Part shown: piece after piece, positions 10,553 through 24,502 of the stretch
How positions within the stretch are numbered: position 1 is the first letter of the stretch
How the letters are laid out: each line of letters opens with the position of its first letter
NCBI GenBank assembly: GCA_021397835.1
Contig: JAJFZO010000047.1
Location: 210,877 to 274,876, forward strand
Source: Moringa oleifera
Lineage: Eukaryota; Streptophyta; Magnoliopsida; Brassicales; Moringaceae
DNA length: 64,000 nucleotides
Direction of reading: 5' to 3'
The notes under the pieces: generated by a model
What the model saw: only the letters and a program-made list of their open reading frames with translations
Told to the model about the DNA's origin: nothing
Database searches by the model: none
Position numbers and translations under genes: made by a program

Positions 10553-13414
10553 GAGGCCTTGGCAGGTGGGGTGGGAAGGATGGCCGTGTGGCTCGCTCGT
10601 TGCTAACGGGCGATGATAGTGTCATCGATCACGCTGCACAACGAGTCCACCTCGGCAAGCCTGTGCGTTGAGATCAAGCCCCACAACTGCCGCCTCGAGG
10701 GCCCTACGAAGAAGCACTCCGCATTCTCGAAATCCCCCCAACGATTTGGCCCTCGCGTAGCATGCATCATCATGAGCTTCGCCGCCCTCACCATCGAGCA
10801 TGTCTAGAAATATCCCAGCTCATTATCCCACGATTATTCTCGCTTCTTTGCCCACGTTTTTCCCACAGATGAGACCTTGGCAGTAGGGGTGCCGAGGCTG
10901 GCTTTGTGGCTCGCTCATTGCTATAGGCCGACGATCGTGTCGTCGATCGCACTGCGCAACGAGTCCGCCTAGGCAAGCATGAGCGTCGAGATCCAACCCC
11001 ACGTCTGTCGCCCAGAGGTCCTGCGACGAAGCACTCCACATGCTCGAAATCCCCCCAACAATTTGGCCCTCACGAAGCATGCATCATCGTTAGCTTCGCT
11101 GCCCACACCATCGAGCTTGTCTGGCCACATCCCAGCTCATTATCCCACGATTATTCTCGCTTCGTTGCCCACGTTTTTTCCCACGGATGAGGCCTTGGCA
11201 GGAGGAGTGGCAAGGCTAGCCGTGTGGCTCCCTCGTTGCTAACGGGCGACGATAGTGTCATCGATCACGCTGCACAACGAGTCCACCTTGGCGAACCTGT
11301 GCGTCGAGATCAAACCACACATCTGCCGCCTCGAGGGCCCTACGAAGAAGCACTCCGTATTCTCGAAATCCTCCCAACGATTTGGCCCTCGCGTAGCATG
11401 CATCATCGTGAGCTTCGCCGCCCACACCATCGAGCATGTCTAGCCATATCCCAGCTCATTATCCCACGATTATTCTCGCTTCGTTGCCCACGTTTTTCCC
11501 ACATATGAGACCTTGGCAGTAGGGGTGCCGAGGCTGGCTGTGTGGCTCGCCCGTTTCTAACGGCCAACGATCGTGTCGTCGATCGCACTGTGCAACGAGT
11601 CCGCCTAGGCAAGCATGAACGTCGAGATCCAACCACACGTCTGTCGCCCGGAGGTCCTGCGACGAAGCACTCCACATGCTCGAAATCCCCCCAACAATTT
11701 GGCCCTCACGAAGCATGCATCATCGTTAGCTTCGCTGGCCACACCATCGAGCTTGTCTGGCCACATCCCAGCTCATTATCCCACGATTATTCTCGCTTCG
11801 TTGCCCACGTTTTTTCCCACGGATGAGGCCTTGGCAGGAGGGGTGGCAAGGCTAGCTGTGTGGCTCCCTCGTTGCTAACAGGCGACGATAGTGTCATCGA
11901 TCACGCTACACAACGAGTCCAACTCGGCAAACCTGTGCGTCGAGATCAAACCCCACGTCTGCCGCCTCGAGGGCCCTACGAAGAAGCACTCCGTATTCTC
12001 GAAATCCTCCCAACGATTTGGCCCTCGCGTAGCATGCATCATCGTGACCTTCGCCGCCCACACCATCGATCTTGTCCAGCCACATCCCAGCTCATTATGC
12101 CACGATTATTCTCGCTTCGTTGCCCATGTTTTTTCCCACGGATGAGGCCTTGGAAGGTGGGGTGGGAAGGATGGCCGTGTGGCTCGCTCGTTGCTAACGG
12201 GCGACGATAGTGTCATCGATCACGCTGCACAACGAGTCCACCTCGGCAAGCCTGTGCGTCGAGATCAAGCCCCACGTCTGCCGCCTCGAGGGCCCTACGA
12301 AGAAGCACTCCGCATTCTCGAAATCCTCCCAACAATTTGGCCCTCGCGTAGCATGCATCATCATGAGCTTCGCCGCCCACACCATCGAGCATGTCTAGTA
12401 ATATCCCAGCTCATTATCCCATGATTATTCTCGCTTCGTTGCCCACGTTTTTCCCACATATGAGACCTTGGCAGTAGGGGTGCCGAGGTTGGCTTTTTGG
12501 CTCGCTCATTGCTATAGGCCGACGATCGTGTCGTCGATCGCACTGCGCAACGAGTCCGCCTAGGCAAGCATGAGCATCGAGATCCAACCCCACGTCTGTC
12601 GCCCGGAGGTCCTGCGATGAAGCACTCCACATGCTCGAAATCCCCCCAACAATTTGGCCCTCACGAAGCATGCATCATCGTTAGCTTCGCTGGCCACACC
12701 ATCGAGCTTGTTTGGCCACATCCCAACTCATTATCCCACGATTATTCTCGCTTCGTTGCCCACGTTTTTTCCCACGGATGAGGCCTTGGCAGGAGGGGTG
12801 GCAAGGCTAGCCGTGTGGCTCCCTCGTTGCTAACGGGCGACGATAGTGTCATCGATCACGCTGCACAACGAGTCCACCTCGGCAAACCTGTGCGTCGAGA
12901 TCAGACCACACATCTGCCGCCTCGAGGGCCCTACGAAGAAGCACTCCGTATTCTCGAAATCCTCCCAACGATTTGGCCCTCGCGTAGCATGCATCATCGT
13001 GAGCTTCGCCGCCCACACCATCGAGCATGTCTAGCCATATCCCAGCTCATTATCCCACGATTATTCTCGCTTCGTTGCCCACGTTTTTACCACATATGAG
13101 ACCTTGGCAGTAGGGGTGCCGAGGCTGGCTGTGTGGCTCGCTCGTTGCTATAGGCCGACGATCGTGTCGTCGATTGCACTGCGCAACGAGTCCGCCTAGG
13201 CAAGCATGTGCGTCGAGATCCAACCCCACATCTGTCGCCCGGAGGTGCTGCGACGAAGCACTCTACATGCTCGAAATCCCCCCAACAATTTGGCCCTCAT
13301 GAAGCATACATCATCGTTAGCTTCGCTGCCCACACCATCGAGTTTGTCTAGCCATATCCCAGCTCATTATCCCATGATTATTCTCGCTTCGTTGCCCACG
13401 TTTTTCCCACCAAT
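10553..13414 (+). repeat. Pentamer duplication, offset 1,591 bp
   Basis: Landmarks 10553, 10871, 11189 and 11507 pair with 12144, 12462, 12780 and 13098, each 1,591 bp apart. The pair 10553/12144 shares the private form GTGGGGTGGGAAGGATGGCC, found nowhere else in the array. The pair 10871/12462 shares GCTTT(G/T)TGGCTCGCTCATTGC and the following TATAGGCCGACG. This is a recent block duplication that stops after about four to five monomers. Confidence 0.85.
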
Positions 13415-13732
13415 GAGGCCTTGGCAGTAGGGGTGCCGAGGCTGGCCGTGTGGCTCGCTCGTTTCTAACGGCTAACGATCGTGTCGTCGATCGCGCTGTG
13501 CAACGAGTCCGCCTAGGCAAGCGTGAGCGTCAAGATCCAACCTCACGTCTGTCGCCCCGACGGCCGGCGACGAAGCACTTCGCATGCTCGAATCCCTCCC
13601 AACAATTTGGCCCTCACGTAGCATGCATCAGCGTTAGCTTCGCCGTCCACACCATCGATATTGTCTAGCCACATCCCAGCTCATTATGCCACGATTATTC
13701 TCGCTTCGTTGCCCACGTTTTTTCCCACGGAT

Positions 13733-14042
13733 GAGGCCTTGGCAGGAGGGGTGGCAAGGCTGGCTCACTCGTTGCTAACGGGCGACGATAGTGTCATCGA
13801 TCACGCTGCACAACGAATCCACCTCCGCAAGCCTGTGCGTCGACATCAAAGCCCACGTCTGCCGCCTCGAGGGCCCTACGAAGAAGCACTCCGCATTCTC
13901 GAAATCCTCCCAATGATTTGGCCCTCGCGTAGCATGCATCATCGTGAGCTTCGCCGCCCACACCGTCGAGCATGTCTAGCCATATCGCAGCTCATTATCC
14001 CACGATTATTCTCGCTTCGTTGCCCACGTTTTTCCCACATAT
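13733..14042 (+). repeat. 310-bp monomer with an 8-bp deletion
   Basis: The copy at 13733 lacks eight bases after GGCAAGGC. The usual TGGCCGTGTGGCTC reads TGGCTC at 13761. The lost segment lies between two TGGC direct repeats, the signature of slippage. The interval to the next landmark is 310 bp where neighbours give 318. Confidence 0.85.
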
Positions 14043-17000
14043 AAGACCTTGGCAGTAGGGGTGCCGAGGCTGGCTGTGTGGCTCGCTTGTTTCTAACGGC
14101 CAACGATTGTGTCGTCGATCGCACTGCGCAACGAGTCCGCCTAGGCAAGCATGAGCATCGAGATCCAACCCCACGTCTGTCGCCCGGAGGTCCTGCGATG
14201 ATGCACTGCACATGCTCGAAATCCCCCCAACAATTTGGCCCTCACGAAGCATGCATCATCGTTAGCTTCGCTGCCCACACCATCGAGCTTGTCTGGCCAC
14301 ATCCCAGCTCATTTTCCCACGATTATTCTCTCTTCGTTGCCCACGTTTTTTCCCACGGATGAGGCCTTGGCAGGAGGGGTGGCAAGGCTGGCCGTGTGGC
14401 CCCCTCGTTGCTAATGGGCGACGATAGTGTCATCGATCCCGCTGCACAACGAGTCCACCTCGGCAAACCTGTGCGTCGAGATCAAACCCCACGTATGCCG
14501 CCTCGAGGGCCCTACGAAGAAGCACTCCGCATTCTCGAAATCCCCCTAACGATTTGGCCCTTGCGTAGCATGTATCATCGTGAGCTTCGCCGCCCACACC
14601 ATCGAGCTTGTCTAGCCACATCCCAGCTCATTATCCCACGATTATTCTCGCTTCGTTGCCCACGTTTTTTCCCACTGATGAGGCCTTGGCAGTAGGGGTG
14701 CCCAGGCTGGCCGTGTGGCTCGCTCGTTGCTAAAGGCCGACGATCGTGTCATCGATCGCGCTGCGCAACGAGTCCGCCTCAGCAAGCATGAGCGTCGAGA
14801 TCAAACCCCACGTCTGCCGCCTCGAGGGCCCTACGAAGAAGCACTCCGCATTCTCCAAATCCCCCCAATGATTTGGCCCTCGCGTAGCATGCATGATCGT
14901 GAGCTTCGCCGCCCACACCATCGAGCATGTCTAGCGATATCCCAGCTCATTATCCCACGATTATTCTCGCTTCATTGCCGATGTTTTCCCCACCAATGAG
15001 GCCTTGGCAGTAGGGGTGCCAAGGCTGGCCGTGTGGCTCCCTTGTTGCTAACGGCTGACGATTGTGTAGTCGACCGCACTGCGCAATGAGGCTGCCTAGG
15101 CAAGCATGAACGTCGAGATCAAACCCCACGTCTGTTGCCTCGAGGGCCTGCGATGAAGCACTCTGCATTCTCGAAATCCCCCCAAAGATTTGGCCCTCGC
15201 GTAGCATGCATCATCGTTAGCTTCGCCGCCCACACTATCGAGCTTGTCTAGCCACATCCCAACTCATTATCTCACGATTATTCTCAGTTCGTTGCCCATG
15301 TTTTTCCCACCGATGAGGCCTTGGCTGTAGGGGTGCCAAGGCTGGCCGTGTGGCTCGCTCGTTGCTATAGGCTGACGATCGTGTCGTTGATCGCACTGCG
15401 CAACGAGTCCGCCTAGGCGAGCATGAGCGTCGAGATCCAACCCTACGTCTGTCGGCTCGAGGGCCTACGATGAAGCACTTCGCATGCTCGAAATCCCGCC
15501 AATGATTTGGCCGTCACGTACCATGCATCATCGTTAGCTTCGCCGCCCACACTATCAAGCTTGTCTAGCCACATCCCAGTTCATTATCGCACGATTATTC
15601 TTGCTTTGTTGCCCACGTTTTTCCCACCGATGAGGCCTTGGCACCAGGGGTGCCCAGGTTAGCCGTGTGGCTCGCTCGTTGCTAACGGCTGACGATAGCG
15701 TCGTCGATCGCACTGCGCAACGAGTCCGCCTAGGGAAGCATGAGCGTCGAGATCAAACTCCACGTCTGCCGCCTCGAGGGCCTGCGATGAAGCACTCCGC
15801 ATTCTCGAAATCCCCCCAATGATTTGGCCCTCGCGTAGCATGCATCATCGTTAGCTTCGCCGCCCACACTATCGAGCTTATCTAGCCACATCCCAGCTCA
15901 TTATCCCACGATTATTCTCACTTTGTTGCCAATGTTTTTCCCACCGATGAGGCCTTGGCAGTAGGGGTGCCTAGGCTGGCCGTGTGGCTCGCTCATTTCT
16001 AACAGCAGACGATAGTGTCGTCGATCACGCTGCCCAATGACTCCACCTAGGCAACCATGAGCGTCGAGGTCCAACCCCACGTCTGCTGCCTCGATGGCCT
16101 GCGATGAAGCACTCCGCATGCTCGAAATCCCCCCAACAATTTGGCCCTCACGTAGCATGCGTCATGGTTTGCTTCGCCACCCACAACATCGAGCTAGTCT
16201 AGCCACATCCCAGCTCATTATCCCACGATTATTCTCAGTTCGTTGCCCATGTTTTTCCCACCGATGAGGCCTTGGCTGTAGGGGTGCCAAGGCTGGCCGT
16301 GTGGCTCGCTCGTTGCTAACGGCTGACGATTGTGTTGTCGATCGTACTGTGCAACGAGTCCACCTAGGCAAGCATAAGCGTCGAGATCAAACCCCACGTC
16401 TGTAGCCTCGAGGGCCTGGGATGAAGCACTCCGCATTCTCGAAATCCCCCCAATGATTTGGCCCTCGCGTAGCATGCATCATCGTTAGCTTCGTCGCCCA
16501 CACTATCGAGCTTGTCTAGCCACCTCCTAGCTAATTATCCCATGATTATTCTCACTTTGTTGCCCATGTTTTTCCCACCGATGAGGCCTTGGCAGTAGGG
16601 GTGCCCAGGCTGGCCGTGTGGCTCGCTCATTGCTAACAGCAGACGATAGTGTCATCGATCACACTGCCCAACGACTCCACTTAGGCAACCATGAGCGTCG
16701 AGATCCAACCCCACGTCTGCTGCTTCGAGGGCCTGCGATGAAGCACTCCGCATGCTCGAAATCCCCCCAACAATTTGGCCCTCACGTAGCATGCGTCATG
16801 GTTTGCTTCGCCGCCCACAACATCGAGCTAGTCTAGCCACATCCCAGCTCATTATCCAACTATTATTCTCGCTTCGTTGCCCACGTTTTTTCCCACTGAT
16901 GAGCCCTTGGCAGTAGGGGTGCCAAGGCTGGCCGTGTGGCTCGCTCGTTTCTAACGGCTGACGATTGTGTTGTCGATCGCACTGCGCAATGAGTTTGCCT

Positions 17001-18039
17001 AGGCAAGCATGAGCGTCGAGATCAAACCCCACGTCTGTCGCCTCGAGGGCCTGCGATGAAGCACTCCGCATTCTCGAAATACCCCCAACAATTTGGCCCT
17101 CGTGTAGCATGCATCATCGAGAGCTTCGCCGCCTACACCATCGAGCTTGTCTAGCCATATCCCAGCTCATTATTCCACGATTATTCTCGCTTCATTGCCC
17201 ACGTTTTTCCCACCAATGAGGCCTTGGCAGTAGGGGTGCCAAGGCTGGCCGTGTGGCTCGCTCGTTGCTAACGGCTGACGATTGTGTTATCGACCGCACT
17301 GCGCAATGAGTCCGCCTAGGCAAGCATGAACGTCGAGATCAAACCCCATGTCTGTCGCCTCGAGGGCCTGCGATGAAGCACTCCGCATTCTCGAAATCCT
17401 GCCAAAGATTTGGCCCTCGCGTAGCATGCATCATCGTTAGCTTCGCCGCCCACACTATCGCGGTTGTCTAGCCACATCCCAGCTCATTATCCCACGATTA
17501 TTCTCACTTCGTTGCCTACATTTTTCCCATCGATGAGGCCTTGGCAGCAGGGGTGCCCAGGCTGGCTGTGTGGCTCGCTCATTGCGAAAGGCTGACGATC
17601 GTGTTGTCGATCGCACTGCGCAACGAGTTCATGTAGGCCAGCCTGAGCGTCGAGATCCAACACTACGTCTGCCGGCTCGAGGGCCTACGATGAAGCACTT
17701 CGCATGCTCGAAATCCCGCCAATGATTTGGCCATCACGTAGCATGCATCATCGTTAGCTTCGCCCCCCACACCATCAAGCTTGTCTAGCCACATCCCAGC
17801 TCATTATCGCACGATTATTCTTGCTTCGTTGCCCACGTTTTTCCCACCGATGAGGCCTTGGCACCAGGGGTGCCCAGGCTGGCCGTGTTGCTCGCTCGTT
17901 GCTAACGGCCGACGATCGCGTCGTCGATCGCACTGCGCAACGAGTCCGCCAAGGCAAGCATGAGCGTCGAGATCAAACCCCACGTCTGTTGCCTCGAGGG
18001 CCTGCGATGAAGCACTCTGCATTCTCGAAATCCCCCCAA
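14043..18039 (+). repeat. Array segment without strong higher-order period
   Basis: About twelve monomers follow at 317-319 bp, the last few of the T6 subtype and then plain 317-bp copies. Two subtypes recur irregularly: one with GGCTGTAGGGGTGCCAAGG (15315, 16266) and one with TTGGCACCAGGGGTGCCCAGG (15632, 17852). The second half of several copies has AACATCGAGCTAGTCTAG where most copies have ACCATCGAGCTTGTCTAG. No gene or other element is present. Confidence 0.75.
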
Positions 18040-21000
18040 TGATTTGGCCCTCGCGTAGCATGCATCATCGTTAGCTTCGCCCCCCACACCATCAAGCTTG
18101 TCTAGCCACATCCTAGTTCATTATCGCACGATTATTCTTGCTTCGTCGCCCACGTTTTTCCCACCGATGAGGCCTTGGCACCAGGGGTGCCCAGGCTGGC
18201 CGTGTTGCTCGCTCGTTGCTAACGGTCGACGATCGCGTCGTCGATCGCACTGCGCAACGAGTCCGCGAAGGCAAGCATGAGCGTCGAGATCAAACCCCAC
18301 GTCTGTTGCCTCGAGGGCCTGCGATGAAGCACTCTGCATTCTCGAAATCCCCCCAAAGATTTGGCCCTCGCGTAGCATGCATCATCGTTAGCTTCGCCGC
18401 CCACACTATCGAGCTTGTCTAGCCACATCCCAACTCATTATCTCACGATTATTCTCAATTCGTTGCCCATGTTTTTCCCACCGATGAGGCCTTGGCTGTA
18501 GGGGTGCCAAGGCTGGCCGTGTGGCTCGCTCGTTGCTAATGGCTGACGATTGTGTTGTCGATCGCACTGCGCAACGAGTCCGCCTAGGCAAGCATGAGCG
18601 TCGAGATCAAACCCCACGTCTGCCGCCTCGAGGGCCTGCGATGAAACACTCCGCATTCTCGAAATCCCCCCAATGATTTGGCCCTCACATAGCATGCATC
18701 ATCGTTAGCTTCGTCGCCCACATTATCGAGCTTGTCTAGCCACATCCCAGCTAATTATCTCACGATTATTCTCACTTTGTTGCCCATGTTTTTCCCACCG
18801 ATGAGGCCTTGGCAGTAGGGGTGCCCAGGCTGGCCGTGTGGCTCGCTCATTGCTAACTGCAGACGATAGTGTCGCCGATCACGCTGCCCAACGACTCCAC
18901 CTAGGCAACCATGAGCGTTGAGATCCAACCCCACGTCTGCTGCCTCGAGGGCCTGCGATGAAGCACTCCGCATGCTCGAAATCCCCCCAACAATTTGGCC
19001 CTCACGTAGCATGCGTCATGGTTTGCTTCGCCGCCCATAATATCGAGCCAGTCTAGCCACATCCCAGCTCATTATCCAAAGATTATTCTCAGTTCGTTGC
19101 CCATGTTTTTCCCACCGATGAGGCCTTGGCTGTAGGGGTGCCAAGGCTGGCCGTGTGGCTCGCTCGTTGCTAACGGCTGACGATTGTGTTGTCGATCGCA
19201 CTGCGCAACGAGTCTGCCTAGGCAAGCATGAGCGTCAAGATCAAACCCCACGTCTGCCCCCTCGAGGGCCTGCGATGAAGCACTCCACATTCTCGAAATC
19301 CCCCCAATGATTTGGCCCTCACGTAGCATGCATCATCGTTATCTTCGTCGCCCACACTATCGAGCTTGTCTAGCCACATCCCAGCTAATTATCCCACGAT
19401 TATTCTCACTTTGTTGCCCATGTTTTTCCCACCGATGAGGCCTTGGCAGTAGGGGTGACCAGGCTGGCCGTGTGGCTCGCTCATTGCTAACAGCAGATGA
19501 TAGTGTCGTTGATCACGCTGCCCAACGACTCCACCAAGGCAACCATGAGCGTCGAGATCCAACCCCACGTCTGCTGCTTCGAGGGCCTGCGATCGAAATC
19601 CCCCCAATAATTTGGCCCTCACTAGCATGCGTCATGGTTTGCTTCGCCGCCCACAACATCGAGCCAGTCTAGCCACATCCTGCTTATTATCCTACGATTA
19701 TTCTAGCTTCGCTGCCCACATCTTTCCCACCGATGAGGCCTTGGCAGCAGGGGTGCCCAGGTTGGCCGCGTGGCTCGCTCGTTGCTAACGACCGACGATC
19801 GTGCTGTCGATCGCACTGCGCAACGAGTCCGCCTAGGCCAGCCTAAGCGTCGAGATCCAACCCCACGTCTGCCGCCTCGAGGGCTACTATGAAGCACTTC
19901 GCATGCTCGAAATCCCCCCAATAATTTAGCCTTCACGTAGCATGCATCAACGTTAGCTTCGCCCCCCACACCATCGAGCTTGTCTAGCCACATCCCAGCT
20001 CATTATCCATGATTATTCTCGCTTCGTTGCCCACGTTTTTCCCACGATGAGGCCTTGGCAGTAGGGGTGCCAAGGCTGGCCGTGTGGCTCGCTCGTTGCT
20101 AACGGCTGACGATTGTGTTGTCGATCGCACTGCGCAACGAGTCTGCCTAGGCAAGCATGAGCGTCGAGATCAAACCCCACGTCTGCCCCCTCGAGGGCCT
20201 GCGATGAAGCACTCGTCGAGCATTCGAGGGCCTCGATGAAGCAATCCCCCCAATGATTTGGCCCTCGCGTAGCATGCATCATCGTTAGCTTCGCCCCCCA
20301 CACCATCAAGCTTGTCTAGCCACATCCTAGTTCATTATCGCACGATTATTCTTGCTTCGTCGCCCACGTTTTTCCCACCGATGAGGCCTTGGCACCAGGG
20401 GTGCCCAGGCTGGCCGTGTTGCTCGCTCGTTGCTAACGGTCGACGATCGCGTCGTCGATCGCACTGCGCAACGAGTCCGCGAAGGCAAGCATGAGCGTCG
20501 AGATCAAACCCCACGTCTGTTGCCTCGAGGGCCTGCGATGAAGCACTCTGCATTCTCGAAATCCCCCCAATGATTTGGCCCTCGCGTAGCATGCATCATC
20601 GTTAGCTTCGCCGCCCACACTATCGAGCTTGTCTAGCCACATCCCAACTCATTATCTCACGATTATTCTCAGTTCGTTGCCCATGTTTTTCCCACCGATG
20701 AGGCCTTGGCTGTAGGGGTGCCAAGGCTGGCCGTGTGGCTCGCTCGTTGCTAATGGCTGACGATTGTGTTGTCGATCGCACTGCGCAACGAGTCCGCCTA
20801 GGCAAGCATGAGCGTCGAGATCAAACCCCACGTCTGCCGCCTCGAGGGCCTGCGATGAAACACTCCGCATTCTCGAAATCCCCCCAATGATTTGGCCCTC
20901 ACATAGCATGCATCATCGTTAGCTTCGTCGCCCACATTATCGAGCTTGTCTAGCCACATCCCAGCTAATTATCCCACGATTATTCTCACTTTGTTGCCCA

Positions 21001-22465
21001 TGTTTTTCCCACCGATGAGGCCTTGGCAGTAGGGGTGCCCAGGCTGGCCGTGTGGCTCGCTCATTGCTAACTGCAGACGATAGTGTCGTCGATCACGCTG
21101 CCCAACGACTCCACCTAGGCAACCATGAGCGTTGAGATCCAACCCCACGTCTGCTGCCTCGAGGGCCTGCGATGAAGCACTCCGCATGCTCGAAATCCCC
21201 CCAACAATTTGGCCCTCACGTAGCATGCGTCATGGTTTGCTTCGCCGCCCACAACATCGAGCCAGTCTAGCCACATCCCAGCTCATTATCCAAAGATTAT
21301 TCTCAGTTCGTTGCCCATGTTTTTCCCACCGATGAGGCCTTGGCTGTAGGGGTGCCAAGGCTGGCCGTGTGGCTCGCTCGTTGCTAACGGCTGACGATTG
21401 TGTTGTCGATCGCACTGCGCAACGAGTCTGCCAAGGCAAGCATGAGCGTCAAGATCAAACCCCACGTCTGCCCCCTCGAGGGCCTGCGATGAAGCACTCC
21501 ACATTCTCGAAATCCCCCCAATGATTTGGCCCTCACGTAGCATGCATCATCGTTATCTTCGTCGCCCACACTATCGAGCTTGTCTAGCCACATCCCAGCT
21601 AATTATCCCACGATTATTCTCACTTTGTTGCCCATGTTTTTCCCACCGATGAGGCCTTGGCAGTAGGGGTGACCAGGCTGGCCGTGTGGCTCGCTCATTG
21701 CTAACAACAGATGATAGTGTCGTTGATCACGCTGCCCAACGACTCCACCAAGGCAACCATGAACGTCGAGATCCAACCCCACGTCTGACGCCTCGAGGGC
21801 CTGCGATGAAGCACTCTGCATGCTCGAAATCCCCCCAATAATTTGGCCCTCACGTAGCATGCGTCATGGTTTGCTTCGCCGCCCACAACATCGAGCCAGT
21901 CTAGCCACATCCCTGCTTATTATCCTACGATTATTCTAGCTTCGCTGCCCACATCTTTCCCACCGATGAGGCCTTGGCAGCAGGGGTGCCCAGGTTGGCC
22001 ACATGGCTCGCTCGTTGCTAACGACCGACGATCGTGCTGTCGATCGCACTGCTCAACGAGTCCGCCTAGGCCAGCCTAAGCGTCGAGATCCAACCCCACG
22101 TCTGCCGCCTCGAGGGCCTACTATGAAGCACTTCGCATGCTCAAAATCCCCCCAATAATTTAGCCTTCACGTAGCATGCATCAACGTTAGCTTCGCCCCC
22201 CACACCATCGAGCTTGTCTAGCCACATCCCAGCTCATTATCGCACGATTATTCTCGCTTCGTTGCCCACGTTATTCCCTCCGATGAGGCCTTGGCTGTAG
22301 GGGTGCCAAGGCTGGCCGTGTGGCTCGCTCGTTGCTAACGGCTGACGATTGTGTTGTCGATCGCACTGCGCAACGAGTCTGCCTAGGCAAGCATGAGCGT
22401 CGAGATCAAACCCCACGTCTGCCCCTCGAGGGCCTGCGATGAAGCACTCCGCATTCTCGAAATCC
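18040..22465 (+). repeat. Tandem duplication of a seven-monomer block, offset 2,214 bp
   Basis: The segment ~18,040-20,250 is repeated at ~20,254-22,465. Landmarks 18169, 18486, 18803, 19120 and 19437 pair with 20383, 20700, 21017, 21334 and 21651 at 2,214 bp. Private forms are shared, including TTCGTCGCCCACG with TTGGCACCAGG, CATCTTTCCC with CAGGTTGGCC, and CGTGCTGTCGATCGC. The offset is below seven full monomers because the first copy has net losses at 19.58-19.69 and 19.88-20.05 kb and a gain near 20.2 kb. Confidence 0.85.
19580..20255 (+). other. Indel-rich seam at the end of the first 2.2-kb block
   Basis: Intervals here are 298, 314 and 334 bp. About 17 bases (GAAGCACTCTGCATGCT in the sister copy) are missing at ~19,593. 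Single bases are lost at several points. Around 20,213-20,250 a scrambled segment repeats CGAGG and CGATGAAGCA motifs. The sister copy 2.2 kb downstream is clean at nearly all these sites. A recombination scar or a consensus error at an assembly seam are both possible. Confidence 0.7.
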
Positions 22466-22600
22466 CCCAAATGATTTGGCCCTCGCGTAGCATGCATCAT
22501 CGTTAGCTTCGCCGCCCACACTATCGAGCTTATCTAGCCACATCCCAGCTCATTATCCCACGATTATTCTCACTTTGTTGCCCATGTTTTTCCCACCGAT

Positions 22601-24502
22601 GAGGCCTTGGCAGTATGGGTGCCCAGGCTGGCCGTGTGGCTCACTCATTGCTAACAGCCGACAATAGTGTCGTCGATCGCACTGCGCAACGAGTCCGCCT
22701 AGGCCAGCCTGAGCGTCGAGATCCAACCCCACGTCTGCCGCCTCCAGGGCCTACGATGATGCACTTCGCATGCTCGAAATCCCCCAAACAATTTGGCCCT
22801 CACGCAGCATGCGTCATGGTTTGCTTCGCCGCCCACAACATCGAGCCAGTCTAGCCACATCCCTGCTTATTATCCTACGATTATTCTAGCTTCGCTGCCC
22901 ACATCTTTCCCACCGATGAGGCCTTGGCAGCAGGGGTGCCCAGGTTGGCCGCGTGGCTCGCTCGTTGCTAACGGCTGACGATTGTGTTGTCGATCGCACT
23001 GCGCAACGAGTCTGCCTAGGCAAGCATGAGCGTCGAGATCAAACCCCACGTCTGCCCCCTCGAGGGCCTGCGATGAAGCACTCCGCATTCTCGAAATCCC
23101 CCTAATGATTTGGCCCTCGCGTAGCATGCATCATCGTTAGCTTCGCCGCCCACACTATCGAGCTTATCTAGCCACATCCCAGCTCATTATCCCACGATTA
23201 TTCTCACTTTGTTGCCCATGTTTTTCCCACCGATGAGGCCTTGGCAGTATGGGTGCCCAGGCTGGCCGTGTGGCTCGCTCATTGCTAACAGCCGACAATA
23301 GTGTCGTCGATCGCACTGCGCAACGAGTCCGCCTAGGCCAGCCTGAGCGTCGAGATCCAACCCCACGTCTGCCGCCTCCAGGGCCTACGATGATGCACTT
23401 CGCATGCTCGAAATCCCCCAAACAATTTGGCCCTCACGCAGCATGCGTCATGGTTTGCTTCGCCGCCCACAACATCGAGCCAGTCTAGCCACATCCCTGC
23501 TTATTATCCTACGATTATTCTCGCTTCGTTGCCCACATTTTTCCCACCGATGAGGCCTTGGCAGCAGGGATGCCCAGGCTGGCCGCGTGGCTCGCTAGTT
23601 GCTAACGGCTGACAATTGTGTTGTCGATCGCACTGCGCAACGAGTCTGCCTAGGCAAGCATGAGCGTCGAGATCAAACCCCACGTCTGCCCCCTCGAGGG
23701 CCTGCGATGAAGCACTCCGCATTCTCGAAATCCCCCCAATGATTTGGCCCTCGCGTAGCATGCATCATCGTTAGCTTCGCCGCCCACACTATCGAGCTTA
23801 TCTAGCCACATCCCAGCTCATTATCCCACGATTATTCTCACTTTGTTGCCCATGTTTTTCCCACCGATGAGGCCTTGGCAGTATGGGTGCCCAGGCTGGC
23901 CGTGTGGCTCACTCATTGCTAACAGCCGACAATAGTGTCGTCGATCGCACTGCGCAACGAGTCCGCCTAGGCCAGCCTGAGCGTCGAGATCCAACCCCAC
24001 GTCTGCCGCCTCCAGGGCCTACGATGATGCACTTCGCATGCTCGAAATCCCCCAAACAATTTGGCCCTCACGCAGCATGCGTGATGGTTTGCTTCGCCGC
24101 CCACAACATCGAGCCAGTCTAGCCACATCCCTGCTTATTATCTTACAATTATTCTCGCTTCGTTGCCCACATTTTTCCCACCGATGAGGCCTTGGCAGCA
24201 GGGATGCCCAGGCTGGCCGCGTGGCTCGCTCGTTGCTAACGGCCGACGATCGTGTTGTCGATCGCACTGCGCAACGAGTCCGCCTAGGCCAGCCTGAGCG
24301 TCGAGATCCAACCCCACGTCTGCCGCCTCGAAGGCCTACGATGAAGCACTTCGCATGCTCGAAATCCCCCCAATAATTTGGCCTTCACGTAGCATGCATC
24401 ATCGTTAGCTTCGCCCCCCACACCATCAAGCTTGTCTAGCTACATCCCAGCTCATTATCGCACGATTATTCTCGCTTTGTTGCCCACGTTTTTCCCACCG
24501 AT
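22601..24502 (+). repeat. Dimer higher-order repeat, 634 bp, three units
   Basis: Landmarks 22601, 23235 and 23869 carry the private form GGCAGTATGGGTGCCC and are exactly 634 bp apart. The alternating monomers at 22918, 23552 and 24186 share GGCAGCAGGG(G/A)TGCCCAGG and a CGCGTGGCTCGCT(C/A)G form. The paired copies are identical over long stretches, including GCCTCCAGGGCCTACGATGATGCAC, a variant confined to this area. Confidence 0.88.
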
